From positions 1-15,654 of the forward strand of contig USCN01000012.1 in NCBI GenBank assembly GCA_900553165.1: a DNA stretch of 15,654 nt. Reading direction: 5' to 3'. This document shows, piece by piece, positions 1 to 5,746 of the stretch; position 1 is the first letter of the stretch, and each line of letters starts with the position of its first letter. The notes under the pieces are model-generated. The model was not told the DNA's origin. It was given only the letters and a program-made list of their open reading frames with translations, and did no database searches. This DNA is from an uncultured Collinsella sp. GTDB taxonomy: Bacteria > Actinomycetota > Coriobacteriia > Coriobacteriales > Coriobacteriaceae. Made by a program: the position numbers and the translations under genes.

Positions 1-1062
1 CCACTGAATATCGCGGCCATGCTCGCGGCACCACTCGGTGCAGTCCAGAAACACCATGTACGTGCCCTGCGGACGCGAATAGGACACGCCCTCAAAATGC
101 TCGTCCACGTAATTGCAGAAGTACTCGATATTGCCGGCAAGCACCTGGTTGAGCTCGTCCACCCACTCGTAGCCCTGCGGCTGGTAGGCACCGATAAGCG
201 CATGCATAGAGAGGACGTTCATCTCGTTGTAGTGGGTCTTGTCGGACACGGCGCACACGCGGTCGCGCAGCGTCTCGTTATAGATGATGTGGTAGCTGCC
301 GACCAGGCCCGCCAGGTTGAACGTCTTGCTGGGCGCATAGAGGGCAACCGTGCGCATGCGGGCGTCCTCGCTTACCGACTGCGTCGGAATATGCTTGTGT
401 CCCGGCAGGATGATATCGGACCAAATCTCGTCCGAGATCACCACGCAATCGTGCTGGCGGTAGATGTCCATGGCGCGCTCGATCTCGTCACGCTCCCATA
501 CGCGGCCGCAGGGATTGTGCGGTGAGCAGAACACCGCGGCATGGATGTGGTTTTGGGCGAGTTTGCACTCCATGTCCTCAAAGTCCATGCGCCACACGCC
601 CTGGTCGTCGAGTTTAAGCGGGCTGTGGACAATGCGATAGCCCGCAGCTTCGATGGACTTGGTAAAACCAATGTAGGTGGGGCTATGGACCAGCACTGCA
701 TCGCCCGGCTGGACATACGCGCGCAGCGTCGACACGACACCGCCCAGCACGCCGTTTTCGTAGCCGATATGCTCAGGAAGCAGGTCCTCGACACCATTGC
801 GGCGGCTCTGCCATTCGATGATGCGGTCAAAGTACTCGTCGCTCGGATTGAAATAGCCAAACATGGGATGCTGCGCGCGCTGAATGATGTGTTCTTGGAC
901 CGTGGGCACCGTGGCAAAGTTCATGTCGGCCACCCACATGGGAATGCGGTCGAAGCCCTCGTCGGGTGCGTTCGGGGCCATACCGGGGATCTCACCCCAA
1001 GAGTCAACGGCGATGGCGTCCATGCCGTGGCGGTCGATGATTGAAGTGAAGTCGTATTTCAT
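1..1062 (-). CDS. MalY/PatB-family PLP aminotransferase (cystathionine beta-lyase type), C-terminus cut off by window edge
   Basis: Fold-type I PLP enzyme of the MalY/PatB group, which commonly acts as a C-S beta-lyase on cystathionine or cysteine, or as an aminotransferase, in the cytoplasm. 354 codons are present in one frame from an ATG at 1062 to the edge; the family is usually about 390 residues, so some 35-40 C-terminal residues are missing. Visible: N-terminal MKYDFTSIIDRHG and WVADM typical of this group, SPHNPCGRVW with N183, SDEIWSDI with D211 (pairs with the PLP ring nitrogen), and PSKTFNLAG with K246 as the Schiff-base lysine. All key residues are present, so it looks intact. A GGGAGT ribosome site lies just upstream of the ATG. 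It follows TrmO on the same strand after a 112-bp gap in which no clear terminator was seen. The exact substrate (lyase or aminotransferase) cannot be told from sequence. Confidence 0.92.
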   Translation of the reverse strand, partial: MKYDFTSIIDRHGMDAIAVDSWGEIPGMAPNAPDEGFDRIPMWVADMNFATVPTVQEHIIQRAQHPMFGYFNPSDEYFDRIIEWQSRRNGVEDLLPEHIGYENGVLGGVVSTLRAYVQPGDAVLVHSPTYIGFTKSIEAAGYRIVHSPLKLDDQGVWRMDFEDMECKLAQNHIHAAVFCSPHNPCGRVWERDEIERAMDIYRQHDCVVISDEIWSDIILPGHKHIPTQSVSEDARMRTVALYAPSKTFNLAGLVGSYHIIYNETLRDRVCAVSDKTHYNEMNVLSMHALIGAYQPQGYEWVDELNQVLAGNIEYFCNYVDEHFEGVSYSRPQGTYMVFLDCTEWCREHGRDIQW

Positions 1063-1174
1063 GCTGGACTCCCGTGCAAAGTTGATTGTTTTGGTAGGCG
1101 TTATTGTCCACCAGCGTGGGCGGTTTTGGCGCGGGGTTTGGCGCTTAATTTGACGGGTGCGGACGAATGGCTGG

Positions 1175-1921
1175 TTAGTCTTGCGCGTCGTTGACGGCAA
1201 CTACGGTTAGCTGGGTTTCATCGACCGTAAACGATATGTCGAGCCCGGCGTAAGCCAGATGATAGACGCGGTGTGGCTCGTGCTTGCTGCCCGCGCGGCG
1301 CGGGTCTTGGCGAAGGACCTCGACCAAGCCGAGGAGCTTTGCGGGCGGGACCATATCCTGCAGTGCTTGCGGAAACTCAACATCGAGCTCTTGCCACGGA
1401 GCATCCTCGATCCAGCCTCCGGTCGCATCCGGGTGGCAGTCCGCAAACGGAATGTAGGGCTTGATGTCGTAGATGGGCGTACCGTCGCGCAGGTCGGCCC
1501 CCAACACATGGATGATGGGGCCATCGTCGGTGAGCTCGACACGATCAAGCTTGACGCAGGTGAGCCCGATGGGATTAGGGCGAAACGGACTGCGCGTGGC
1601 AAACACTCCCACACGTTCGGCTCCGCCCAGACGCGGCGGGCGCACGGTTTTCGACCATTTTGCGTTGGTGCCGGACCTGTCCTGCGTTTTAGCGTCGACG
1701 GCAATATCCTTAGCCGTGCCGCCGGGCGTTCCGTTTTCGAAGCGCCACAGCAGCCACAGGTGAGAGAAGGAGTCCAGGCCCTCAACCGCTGCATTGGAGG
1801 CAAATTCCGGCTCAAAAAAGATTCGTCCCTGCAGATGGGGCGCCAAAAAGCTGTTGCGCGGAATGCCGAACTTCTGCGGCAGGTCGGTATGTATGCGTGC
1901 GATAGGTTCCATGCCGGTCAT
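1175..1921 (-). CDS. trmO: tRNA (adenine-37-N6)-methyltransferase TrmO (TsaA/YaeB-like)
   Basis: SAM-dependent enzyme of the TsaA/TrmO family, which methylates N6 of t6A37 in certain tRNAs. The 248 residues resemble E. coli TrmO (about 235) end to end: N-terminal EPIARIHTDLPQKFGIPR, FSHLWLLWRF, TVRPPRLGG, VGVFATRSPFRPNPIGLT, DGTPIYDIKPYIPFAD, and the C-terminal QDPRRA motif. The frame stays open far upstream to 2773, but homology begins only near this ATG, so the upstream part is antisense noise over the next gene. Two in-frame ATGs (1921 and 1912) are possible; neither has a good Shine-Dalgarno, and the first sits in the loop of a 9-bp hairpin (1908-1934). It is divergent from the XRE/TipAS-like regulator across 132 bp. 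Family assignment is very secure; the exact start is not. Confidence 0.95.
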   Translation of the reverse strand: MTGMEPIARIHTDLPQKFGIPRNSFLAPHLQGRIFFEPEFASNAAVEGLDSFSHLWLLWRFENGTPGGTAKDIAVDAKTQDRSGTNAKWSKTVRPPRLGGAERVGVFATRSPFRPNPIGLTCVKLDRVELTDDGPIIHVLGADLRDGTPIYDIKPYIPFADCHPDATGGWIEDAPWQELDVEFPQALQDMVPPAKLLGLVEVLRQDPRRAGSKHEPHRVYHLAYAGLDISFTVDETQLTVVAVNDAQD

Positions 1922-1934
1922 TGTACGGCATGGA
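1908..1934 (-). promoter_or_regulatory. 9-bp inverted repeat enclosing the TrmO start codon
   Basis: TCCATGCCG (1908-1916) and CGGCATGGA (1926-1934) form a perfect 9-bp stem with a 9-nt loop. On the minus strand the loop contains the ATG at 1921 and the 3' arm contains the alternative ATG at 1912. It could be an mRNA hairpin limiting translation initiation or a DNA operator. The structure is seen in the sequence; the function is inferred. Confidence 0.4.
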
Positions 1935-1979
1935 GGCGTGGGGCGTTGCGCGCAATTCTTCGCCGCGGTCCCCCGTCGT

Positions 1980-1994
1980 GCAACCAACGGTTGC
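1980..1994. promoter_or_regulatory. Candidate operator next to the -35 of the XRE/TipAS-like gene
   Basis: GCAACC and GGTTGC form a perfect 6-bp inverted repeat around a 3-bp AAC centre, ending one base before the proposed -35 box. Size and place fit a dimeric XRE repressor or activator acting on its own gene; this is inference. Confidence 0.35.
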
Positions 1995-2023
1995 TTGGAA
2001 GGGCGCCTGCCGCCGCGTATGCT
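1995..2023 (+). promoter_or_regulatory. Candidate sigma-70-type promoter for the XRE/TipAS-like gene
   Basis: TTGGAA (1995-2000), a 17-bp spacer and TATGCT (2018-2023). This gives a leader of roughly 25 nt before the ATG at 2054, which has AAAGGAG at 2042-2048. Spacing is ideal, box matches are moderate. Confidence 0.45.
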
Positions 2024-2053
2024 TAAGCCATCAACCAGCAGAAAGGAGCCGCT

Positions 2054-2881
2054 ATGGCCTTTGCAGAAAAGCTCATTGCTGTCCGTCGCGCCCATCACCT
2101 TACCCAAGAGCAGCTTGCCGCTAAGCTCTTCGTCACACGCCAGGCCATCAGCCGGTGGGAGCGCGGCGAGGTCACACCGGGCATCGACATGATGAAGCTC
2201 ATCGCCGCCGTAACCGGAGAACCGCTGTCCCACCTGCTCGAAATGCCTGAGCACTATTGCCAGAGCTGCGGCATGATACTCACGCCCGACGACTGCGGCA
2301 CCGATGCCACGGGCACCGCGACCGATCATTACTGCAAGTGGTGCTACGACCACGGCAAGTACACCTATGACACCACCATGGAGGCAATGATTGAGGATTG
2401 TGCCCCGCGCCTGGCACAAAACACCGGCATGTCGCTCGACGAAGCCGTCTCGCTCATGGGCGCCGTCCTGCCGCAACTGGAGCGCTGGCGCACCGTGCAG
2501 GAAAACGAGGCGCGCTACGGTGCCGAGGCGCGGGCGCGCTACGGCGATGAGGCTATCGATGCAGCAAACGAAGCGTTGCTGGACATGGACCCCGAGACAT
2601 GGAACGACATGAAGGAACTTGAACGCGCTATTCTGGGCCAGCTCTCGATTGCCATGGGCATTGGCGACCCAGAGAGCAACGAGGCTCGTAAGCTTGTCGC
2701 GATGCATCGTCGCTGGATTGCTCTCAACTGGGGATGCGAGCCCCAAGACGAGGCGTACCTGGGCCTCGCCCACGGTTATCTTGCCGACCAGCGCTTTGTT
2801 GACTACTACGACAAGCCCTGCGCCACCGGAGCCACGGCGTTTCTGGTCCAGGCCATCGAGTCTTCGTTGACGCGCGCATAG
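2054..2881 (+). CDS. Three-domain regulator: XRE helix-turn-helix + zinc ribbon + TipAS-like ligand domain
   Basis: Probable DNA-binding cytoplasmic regulator of 275 residues. Residues 1-62 are an XRE/HTH_3 domain (RRAHHLTQEQLAAKL, then VTRQAISRWERG as recognition helix). Residues 68-115 are a zinc ribbon with C69/C72 and C94/C97 in two CxxC pairs (the 'putative zinc ribbon' family often next to HTH domains). Residues about 120-275 resemble the TipAS antibiotic-recognition domain, with ETWNDMKELERAI, the AMHRRWIALNW helix, YLADQRFVDYYDK and a final FLVQAIE helix. In classic TipA this domain follows a MerR-type HTH and binds thiopeptides; here the HTH is XRE-type. By eye the cysteine preceding the LGEMY segment in TipA is not conserved, so a covalent thiopeptide mode is doubtful. 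Good RBS AAAGGAG, 5-6 nt from the ATG. The glutaredoxin gene starts 51 bp downstream, probably in the same transcript. Ligand unknown. Confidence 0.85.
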   Translation: MAFAEKLIAVRRAHHLTQEQLAAKLFVTRQAISRWERGEVTPGIDMMKLIAAVTGEPLSHLLEMPEHYCQSCGMILTPDDCGTDATGTATDHYCKWCYDHGKYTYDTTMEAMIEDCAPRLAQNTGMSLDEAVSLMGAVLPQLERWRTVQENEARYGAEARARYGDEAIDAANEALLDMDPETWNDMKELERAILGQLSIAMGIGDPESNEARKLVAMHRRWIALNWGCEPQDEAYLGLAHGYLADQRFVDYYDKPCATGATAFLVQAIESSLTRA

Positions 2882-2932
2882 ACCGCGGCGGCTTTGGGTA
2901 TTTCAATCAAAACCTCAACCGATTGGAGACCT

Positions 2933-3178
2933 ATGGCTACTAATCACGAGCTCGCGCTGTACGTTATGACCGGCTGCCCGTATTGCTTAAAGGTCAAGCA
3001 CTTTTTGGCCGATAACGGCGTGACCATTCCCGAGCGCAATATCTCGACCGATTCCGATGCCGAACAGACACTCATCGCCGTCGGCGGAAAACGCCAGGTT
3101 CCCTGCCTGTTCATCGACGGCAAACCACTCTACGAGTCAAGCGACATCATCGCATGGGTGCAGGAAAACCTGCTCTAG
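2933..3178 (+). CDS. Small glutaredoxin (CPYC active site)
   Basis: Cytoplasmic dithiol oxidoreductase of 81 residues, the usual size for a glutaredoxin. The strand LALYVMTGCPYC carries the redox motif C15-P-Y-C18, followed by the helix KVKHFLADNG; QVPC supplies the cis-proline (with an extra cysteine after it), and GGKRQVPCLFIDGKPLYES matches the glutaredoxin/GST-N fold. The frame is open 13 codons further upstream, but GGAG at 2925-2928 sits just before the ATG at 2933, which gives a family-like N-terminus. It lies 51 bp after the zinc-ribbon regulator and is followed 37 bp later by a hairpin with a T-run, so the two genes probably form a bicistron. Whether the host uses glutathione or another low-molecular-weight thiol cannot be told. 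Confidence 0.93.
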   Translation: MATNHELALYVMTGCPYCLKVKHFLADNGVTIPERNISTDSDAEQTLIAVGGKRQVPCLFIDGKPLYESSDIIAWVQENLL

Positions 3179-3215
3179 TACGCACGCTCTGTCCGTCCAG
3201 GGCCCCAACCCATAC

Positions 3216-3287
3216 GACCCAAACATGTACACCAGCATCCAACGTCGACATTTTTCGACATCTTTGGATGCTGGCGTACAGCTTTTT
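3216..3287 (+). repeat. 72-bp hairpin repeat, copy 1 (probable terminator of the glutaredoxin transcript)
   Basis: Left arm at 3226-3242 and right arm at 3264-3280 pair over 17 bp with one mismatch; TTTTT follows at 3283-3287. The loop holds TCGACAT twice, separated by TTT. The block is 68/72 identical to 4295-4366 in the same orientation (differences at 3243, 3275, 3281, 3282). It is seen directly as a dispersed repeat; the terminator role is inferred from the stem, the T-run and its place after a gene. Confidence 0.8.
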
Positions 3288-3373
3288 GGTAGTCATGGAC
3301 GCTCTTGGCCGGCTAATTGTTTGAGGAGACCTTTGGATTATGGCTGTTTGACGCCTCTGGAAAGGTTTCCGAG

Positions 3374-3614
3374 AGGGCTGTGGTCAAAAAAGGGCAAATA
3401 TGAGTACTGCTACCTGTTTAGTAGCAGCGATTTTGATCACTTCAGGAACTATTCAACGTTCCACTCGTCCGCAGACGACGTTATTTCTCCTCATATGTTC
3501 AATAAAAGTAGCTCTTAATGGGAACAAATCTCATCAGGAGCTACAATTTATAGCAAATAAATGCAACCATAATGGCAACAGTACTCATATTTGCCCTTTT
3601 TTGACCACGACCCT
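3374..3614. mobile_element. 241-bp palindromic element with about 40-bp terminal inverted repeats (MITE-like or structured RNA)
   Basis: A perfect 30-bp inverted repeat (3380-3409 against 3579-3608, containing GTGGTCAAAAAAGGG) extends outward through AGGG/CCCT to about 40 bp with few mismatches. The interior has several independent hairpins: CTGCTAC/GTAGCAG (about 3407-3427), GGAAC/GTTCC (about 3444-3462), CGTC/GACG (about 3467-3478) and GTAGCTC/GAGCTAC (about 3508-3544). No coding sequence, no transposase and no obvious target-site duplication were found. It fits a non-autonomous inverted-repeat element or a multi-branched RNA closed by a long stem. Confidence 0.75.
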
Positions 3615-3662
3615 CCAGAATAGTCGCTGAGAGCGACACTAAATGACAAAATCCGACACTTG

Positions 3663-3706
3663 AACGTTCTTATATGAGTAGCCATTGAAGGACACCTAAC
3701 GACTAC
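3663..3706 (-). repeat. Degenerate copy of the GGGGACG-type inverted repeat
   Basis: Read on the plus strand this block (CGTTCTT, a middle like CATTgAAGGAC, then AACGACT) resembles the reverse complement of 4374-4428, so it is a second, eroded copy in opposite orientation. The stem pairing is mostly lost. Confidence 0.4.
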
Positions 3707-3710
3707 TCCC

Positions 3711-3735
3711 ATTCGCGACACACTGTGTCGCGAAT
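3711..3735. repeat. 25-bp near-perfect palindrome
   Basis: Arms ATTCGCGACACA (3711-3722) and TGTGTCGCGAAT (3724-3735) are exact complements around a single C at 3723. There is no T-run, so it is not a typical intrinsic terminator. It may be a protein-binding or recombination site; no family was recognised. Confidence 0.6.
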
Positions 3736-3928
3736 TAAGCTGGCCCCATTACCGAAGACCAGTGAGAGCTCCTGCCCAGAATCTCAATAGCTTAATAAAG
3801 GGCTCCCCTCCGGAAGTTCAATGAGCATCCAAATTCCAAGCTGAAAAGCAAAGGAGTATCGAAGCCGTCAATGCTCATTTCCTATCGAACAGGCAGGTCA
3901 AAACAAGCTAATTAGCCCGATGAACTGC
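3736..3928. other. Intergenic stretch without recognised genes
   Basis: No supported coding region in either strand. One 9-bp inverted repeat is visible (AATGAGCAT at 3820-3828, ATGCTCATT at 3871-3879, 42-nt loop). Composition is AT-richer than the flanking genes, consistent with accessory DNA. It ends at the promoter region of the ribbon-helix-helix gene. Confidence 0.5.
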
Positions 3929-3958
3929 TTGTATTTTTGTCTACAAAATTGTATACAA
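3929..3958 (+). promoter_or_regulatory. Promoter with twin palindromic operators for the ribbon-helix-helix gene
   Basis: Two 10-bp sites, TTGTCTACAA (3937-3946) and the perfect palindrome TTGTATACAA (3949-3958), are centred 12 bp apart. They overlap a plausible promoter: TTGTAT at 3929-3934, 17-bp spacer, TATACA at 3952-3957. Paired short palindromes over a promoter are typical for autoregulation by ribbon-helix-helix antitoxins. A further small palindrome, CGACAT-T-ATGTCG (3983-3995), lies in the leader before the RBS. Confidence 0.55.
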
Positions 3959-4011
3959 AAAGAGAATCCGAGAACCGGCGCTCGACATTATGTCGATCGA
4001 TAGGAGGCGCC

Positions 4012-4278
4012 ATGGATGCTAAGCAGCTCGAAAAGATGATGGGGTTTGCTCCCGGAGAGTTGAAGAAAGCCGCGGAAGCCTACGAAAAAGATGAGTGGCC
4101 GAAAGGTCACACCATCAAGTTGGGAAGGCCACCAATCTCCGATGAGCCGAGCGTCGTTATATCAGCACGTGTGGGCGAATCGATTCTTGAGGCGTTTGAC
4201 GAAAAAGCCAAACGCCATGGGCAAACACGCACGGAGCGGCTCAGAGAGCTCATTACACTTGATGCACTGATTGCCTAG
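4012..4278 (+). CDS. Ribbon-helix-helix (CopG/Arc-like) protein, orphan antitoxin-like regulator
   Basis: 88-residue small DNA-binding protein. Residues 1-40 are a charged helical region with a basic linker (KGHTIKLGRPP); residues 47-54 (SVVISARV) are the expected beta strand, followed by helix A (ESILEAFDEKAKRHG) and helix B (TRTERLRELITLDAL) of a ribbon-helix-helix fold. The pattern matches type II antitoxins that repress their own promoter. The frame is open 25 codons further upstream, but AGGAGG at 4002-4007, 4 nt before the ATG at 4012, decides the start; the upstream part overlaps the operator. No toxin gene is found on either side: the stop is followed after 16 bp by a hairpin repeat and then by dus on the other strand. 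It may be an orphan antitoxin, the remnant of a toxin-antitoxin pair, or a plain regulator. Confidence 0.75.
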   Translation: MDAKQLEKMMGFAPGELKKAAEAYEKDEWPKGHTIKLGRPPISDEPSVVISARVGESILEAFDEKAKRHGQTRTERLRELITLDALIA

Positions 4279-4294
4279 GCCCGCTCCCCCGTCG

Positions 4295-4366
4295 GACCCA
4301 AACATGTACACCAGCATCCAAAGTCGACATTTTTCGACATCTTTGGATGCTGGTGTACATGTTTTT
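4295..4366 (+). repeat. 72-bp hairpin repeat, copy 2 (probable terminator)
   Basis: Arms at 4300-4323 and 4341-4364 pair perfectly over 24 bp, with a 17-nt loop made of TCGACAT, TTT, TCGACAT; a T-run ends the block at 4366. It is 94% identical to 3216-3287 in direct orientation. It lies between the ribbon-helix-helix gene and the convergent dus gene, so it can end plus-strand transcription. Confidence 0.85.
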
Positions 4367-4373
4367 GCTATAT

Positions 4374-4428
4374 AGTCGTTGGGGACGTCCTTAAATGACC
4401 AGTCGTTAAAGAACGCCCCCGATGACTA
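4374..4428 (-). repeat. GGGGACG-type inverted repeat directly after dus
   Basis: AGTCGTTGGGGACG near the left end pairs with CGCCCCCGATGACT near the right end with a few mismatches and G-T pairs, around a loop of about a dozen bases. It abuts the dus stop codon (4430-4432) and may act as its transcript end. A degenerate copy lies at 3663-3706. Confidence 0.55.
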
Positions 4429-4429
4429 G

Positions 4430-5389
4430 TTAGCCGTGGAAGCGAGCTGTGGGTGCAAGCGGCTGTTCACGAAAGACGCGCTCGACGGCAGCGCGGTATT
4501 CGTCGACCTTTTTGGTCTTGCGTACGATCTTGTGGACGGTAGCGGGATCAGCGAAAGCGCACTTGGCGTAGAACCACCACTCCTTCATGCGGAAGACCGC
4601 ATTGCCGCCAATCTCTTCTGCATATGCCGCAAACAGCGTGTCGTGGAAGCGCTGCAGCTCAGCAGCCGTTGCAGCAGGGCCGCCCTTGACCATGCGAGCC
4701 AGAGCGGGGTTCGCGAGCAGGCCACGCCCCAACATCACATGGCGCGTGCCGGGATAGGCCTCCACCAGCGCGTCCATATCCTCAAGATCAAAAATGTCAC
4801 CGTTATAGGCCACGGGGAACGGCGCACGCTCCAGCGTCTCGCCATAAAACTCTTTGCGCGGCAAGCCCGTATAGCGGTCCTTCTGTACGCGCGGATGCAC
4901 GATCAGCTCTGCCAACGGCATGCGGCAATACAGATCGAGCACGCGCTCGTATTCGTCGTCATTCTCCAGCCCCAGCCTGGTCTTTACCGACACCGGCAAC
5001 GGCGACCGCTCGCACACATCGCTTAAGAACGCCTCGAGCTCGTCGAGATTGCGCAAGAAACCCGAGCCCTTGCCCTTGGCGACAACCGTTCCCGAAGGGC
5101 AACCCAAGTTGAGATTGACCTCGCGGTAGCCCATGTCGGCGAGCACCTGTGCCGCCCACACAAACTCGTCCGCGTTCTTGGACATCAGCTGAGGCACTAC
5201 GTTAAGCCCCTGGTTATTGGCAGGATCGATCTCCTTAAATGCCTTGCCGCCAAAGCGGTTTCCCACCCGCGGCGGCGGCAAAAACGGTGTGTAATAACAA
5301 TCGAGCGCACCGAAGCACTCCGCATGCACGCGACGGAACACATGCCCGGTAATACCCTCCATAGGGGCCAACGACAGAATCATCAACAT
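4430..5389 (-). CDS. tRNA-dihydrouridine synthase (Dus family)
   Basis: FMN-dependent enzyme that reduces uridines in tRNA D-loops to dihydrouridine. The 319 residues give a complete Dus TIM-barrel: LAPMEGITGHVFRR near the N-terminus (FMN binding), NLNLGCPSG with catalytic C97, KGKGSGFL, VKTRLG with K136, IVHPR with H165 and R167, AYNGDI, and VMLGRGLLANPAL for the phosphate site, then a helical C-terminal RNA-binding domain from about 240. All key residues are present. ATG at 5389 follows a GAGAG ribosome site; a second in-frame ATG (residue 3) is possible. Upstream is an intergenic repeat block, so it is probably monocistronic. Which uridine it modifies cannot be read from sequence, so no specific dusA/B/C symbol is given. 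Confidence 0.95.
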   Translation of the reverse strand: MLMILSLAPMEGITGHVFRRVHAECFGALDCYYTPFLPPPRVGNRFGGKAFKEIDPANNQGLNVVPQLMSKNADEFVWAAQVLADMGYREVNLNLGCPSGTVVAKGKGSGFLRNLDELEAFLSDVCERSPLPVSVKTRLGLENDDEYERVLDLYCRMPLAELIVHPRVQKDRYTGLPRKEFYGETLERAPFPVAYNGDIFDLEDMDALVEAYPGTRHVMLGRGLLANPALARMVKGGPAATAAELQRFHDTLFAAYAEEIGGNAVFRMKEWWFYAKCAFADPATVHKIVRKTKKVDEYRAAVERVFREQPLAPTARFHG

Positions 5390-5400
5390 CTACTCTCAAA

Positions 5401-5434
5401 TCAATGCGGCAAAGGGGCCGTCCCTCTGTCACAT
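5401..5434. repeat. 34-bp repeat, copy A (GGCAAAGGGG type)
   Basis: 30 of 34 bases are identical to 5713-5746 in the same orientation (differences at 5407, 5414, 5419, 5426). It is internally a weak hairpin, with GGCAAAGGGG facing CCCTCTGTC. It lies 12 bp upstream of the dus start codon. Confidence 0.7.
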
Positions 5435-5517
5435 GCATTATGCCTTGTGCTTCAGGCGATTCACAAGGAAGAGGTAGCTACTGAACGATGACCACCCTCC
5501 AGCCGCACCCCATACAA

Positions 5518-5699
5518 CGAGGTCTAATACTTTTCCGAGAAGTGAACGACCGTTTTTGGACCCCCGAAGCATCGACATTTTCAGACGTCAAAACCGCAGG
5601 ATTTGGCTGACAAAACCGCAGGAAATTGCATCTCAAAAGTGTCGATGCTTCGGGGGTCCGTTTTTACTCGTTCACTTCTTGGAAAAGTATTAGACCTCG
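5518..5699. mobile_element. 182-bp inverted-repeat element, arms about 64 bp, 53-nt loop
   Basis: Left arm 5518-5581 and right arm 5635-5699 are complementary apart from an internal bulge (about 5549-5558 and its partner) and single mismatches. Conserved arm segments include GGTCTAATACTTTTCC, AAGTGAACGA and GGACCCCCGAAGCATCGACA. The bulge leaves CCGTTTTT reading in the same direction in both arms. The loop has a 13-bp direct repeat, CAAAACCGCAGGA, at 5589-5601 and 5611-5623. TACAA occurs at 5513-5517 and 5703-5707, a possible but imperfectly placed target duplication. No protein is encoded. Probably a MITE or REP/BIME-like element. Confidence 0.8.
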
Positions 5700-5712
5700 A
5701 TTTACAAGCCAC

Positions 5713-5746
5713 TCAATGTGGCAAAAGGGCTGTCCCTTTGTCACAT
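5713..5746. repeat. 34-bp repeat, copy B, ending at the ABC transporter stop codon
   Basis: Direct repeat of 5401-5434. Left GTGGCAAAAGGG pairs imperfectly with CCCTTTGTCAC, so it can fold as a hairpin right after the ABC gene, whose TAA (5746-5748) touches its last base. It may assist transcript termination; there is no T-run. Confidence 0.7.

Noticed and set aside
1922..2773. Upstream continuation of the TrmO frame, open for over 280 codons on the minus strand
   Set aside because: It lies fully antisense to the well-supported XRE/TipAS-like gene, has no family features, and TrmO homology begins only near 1921.
3057..3630. Open frames across the 241-bp element
   Set aside because: They run through inverted repeats, lack ribosome sites and have no protein-like pattern.
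3240..5580. The word TCGACAT recurring in several repeat families
   Set aside because: Seven bases is too short to link unrelated elements; only the paired occurrence within the 72-bp loops looks meaningful.
3216..5746. Possible CRISPR array from the many repeats
   Set aside because: Repeats are palindromic, of different families and not regularly spaced; no cas genes nearby.
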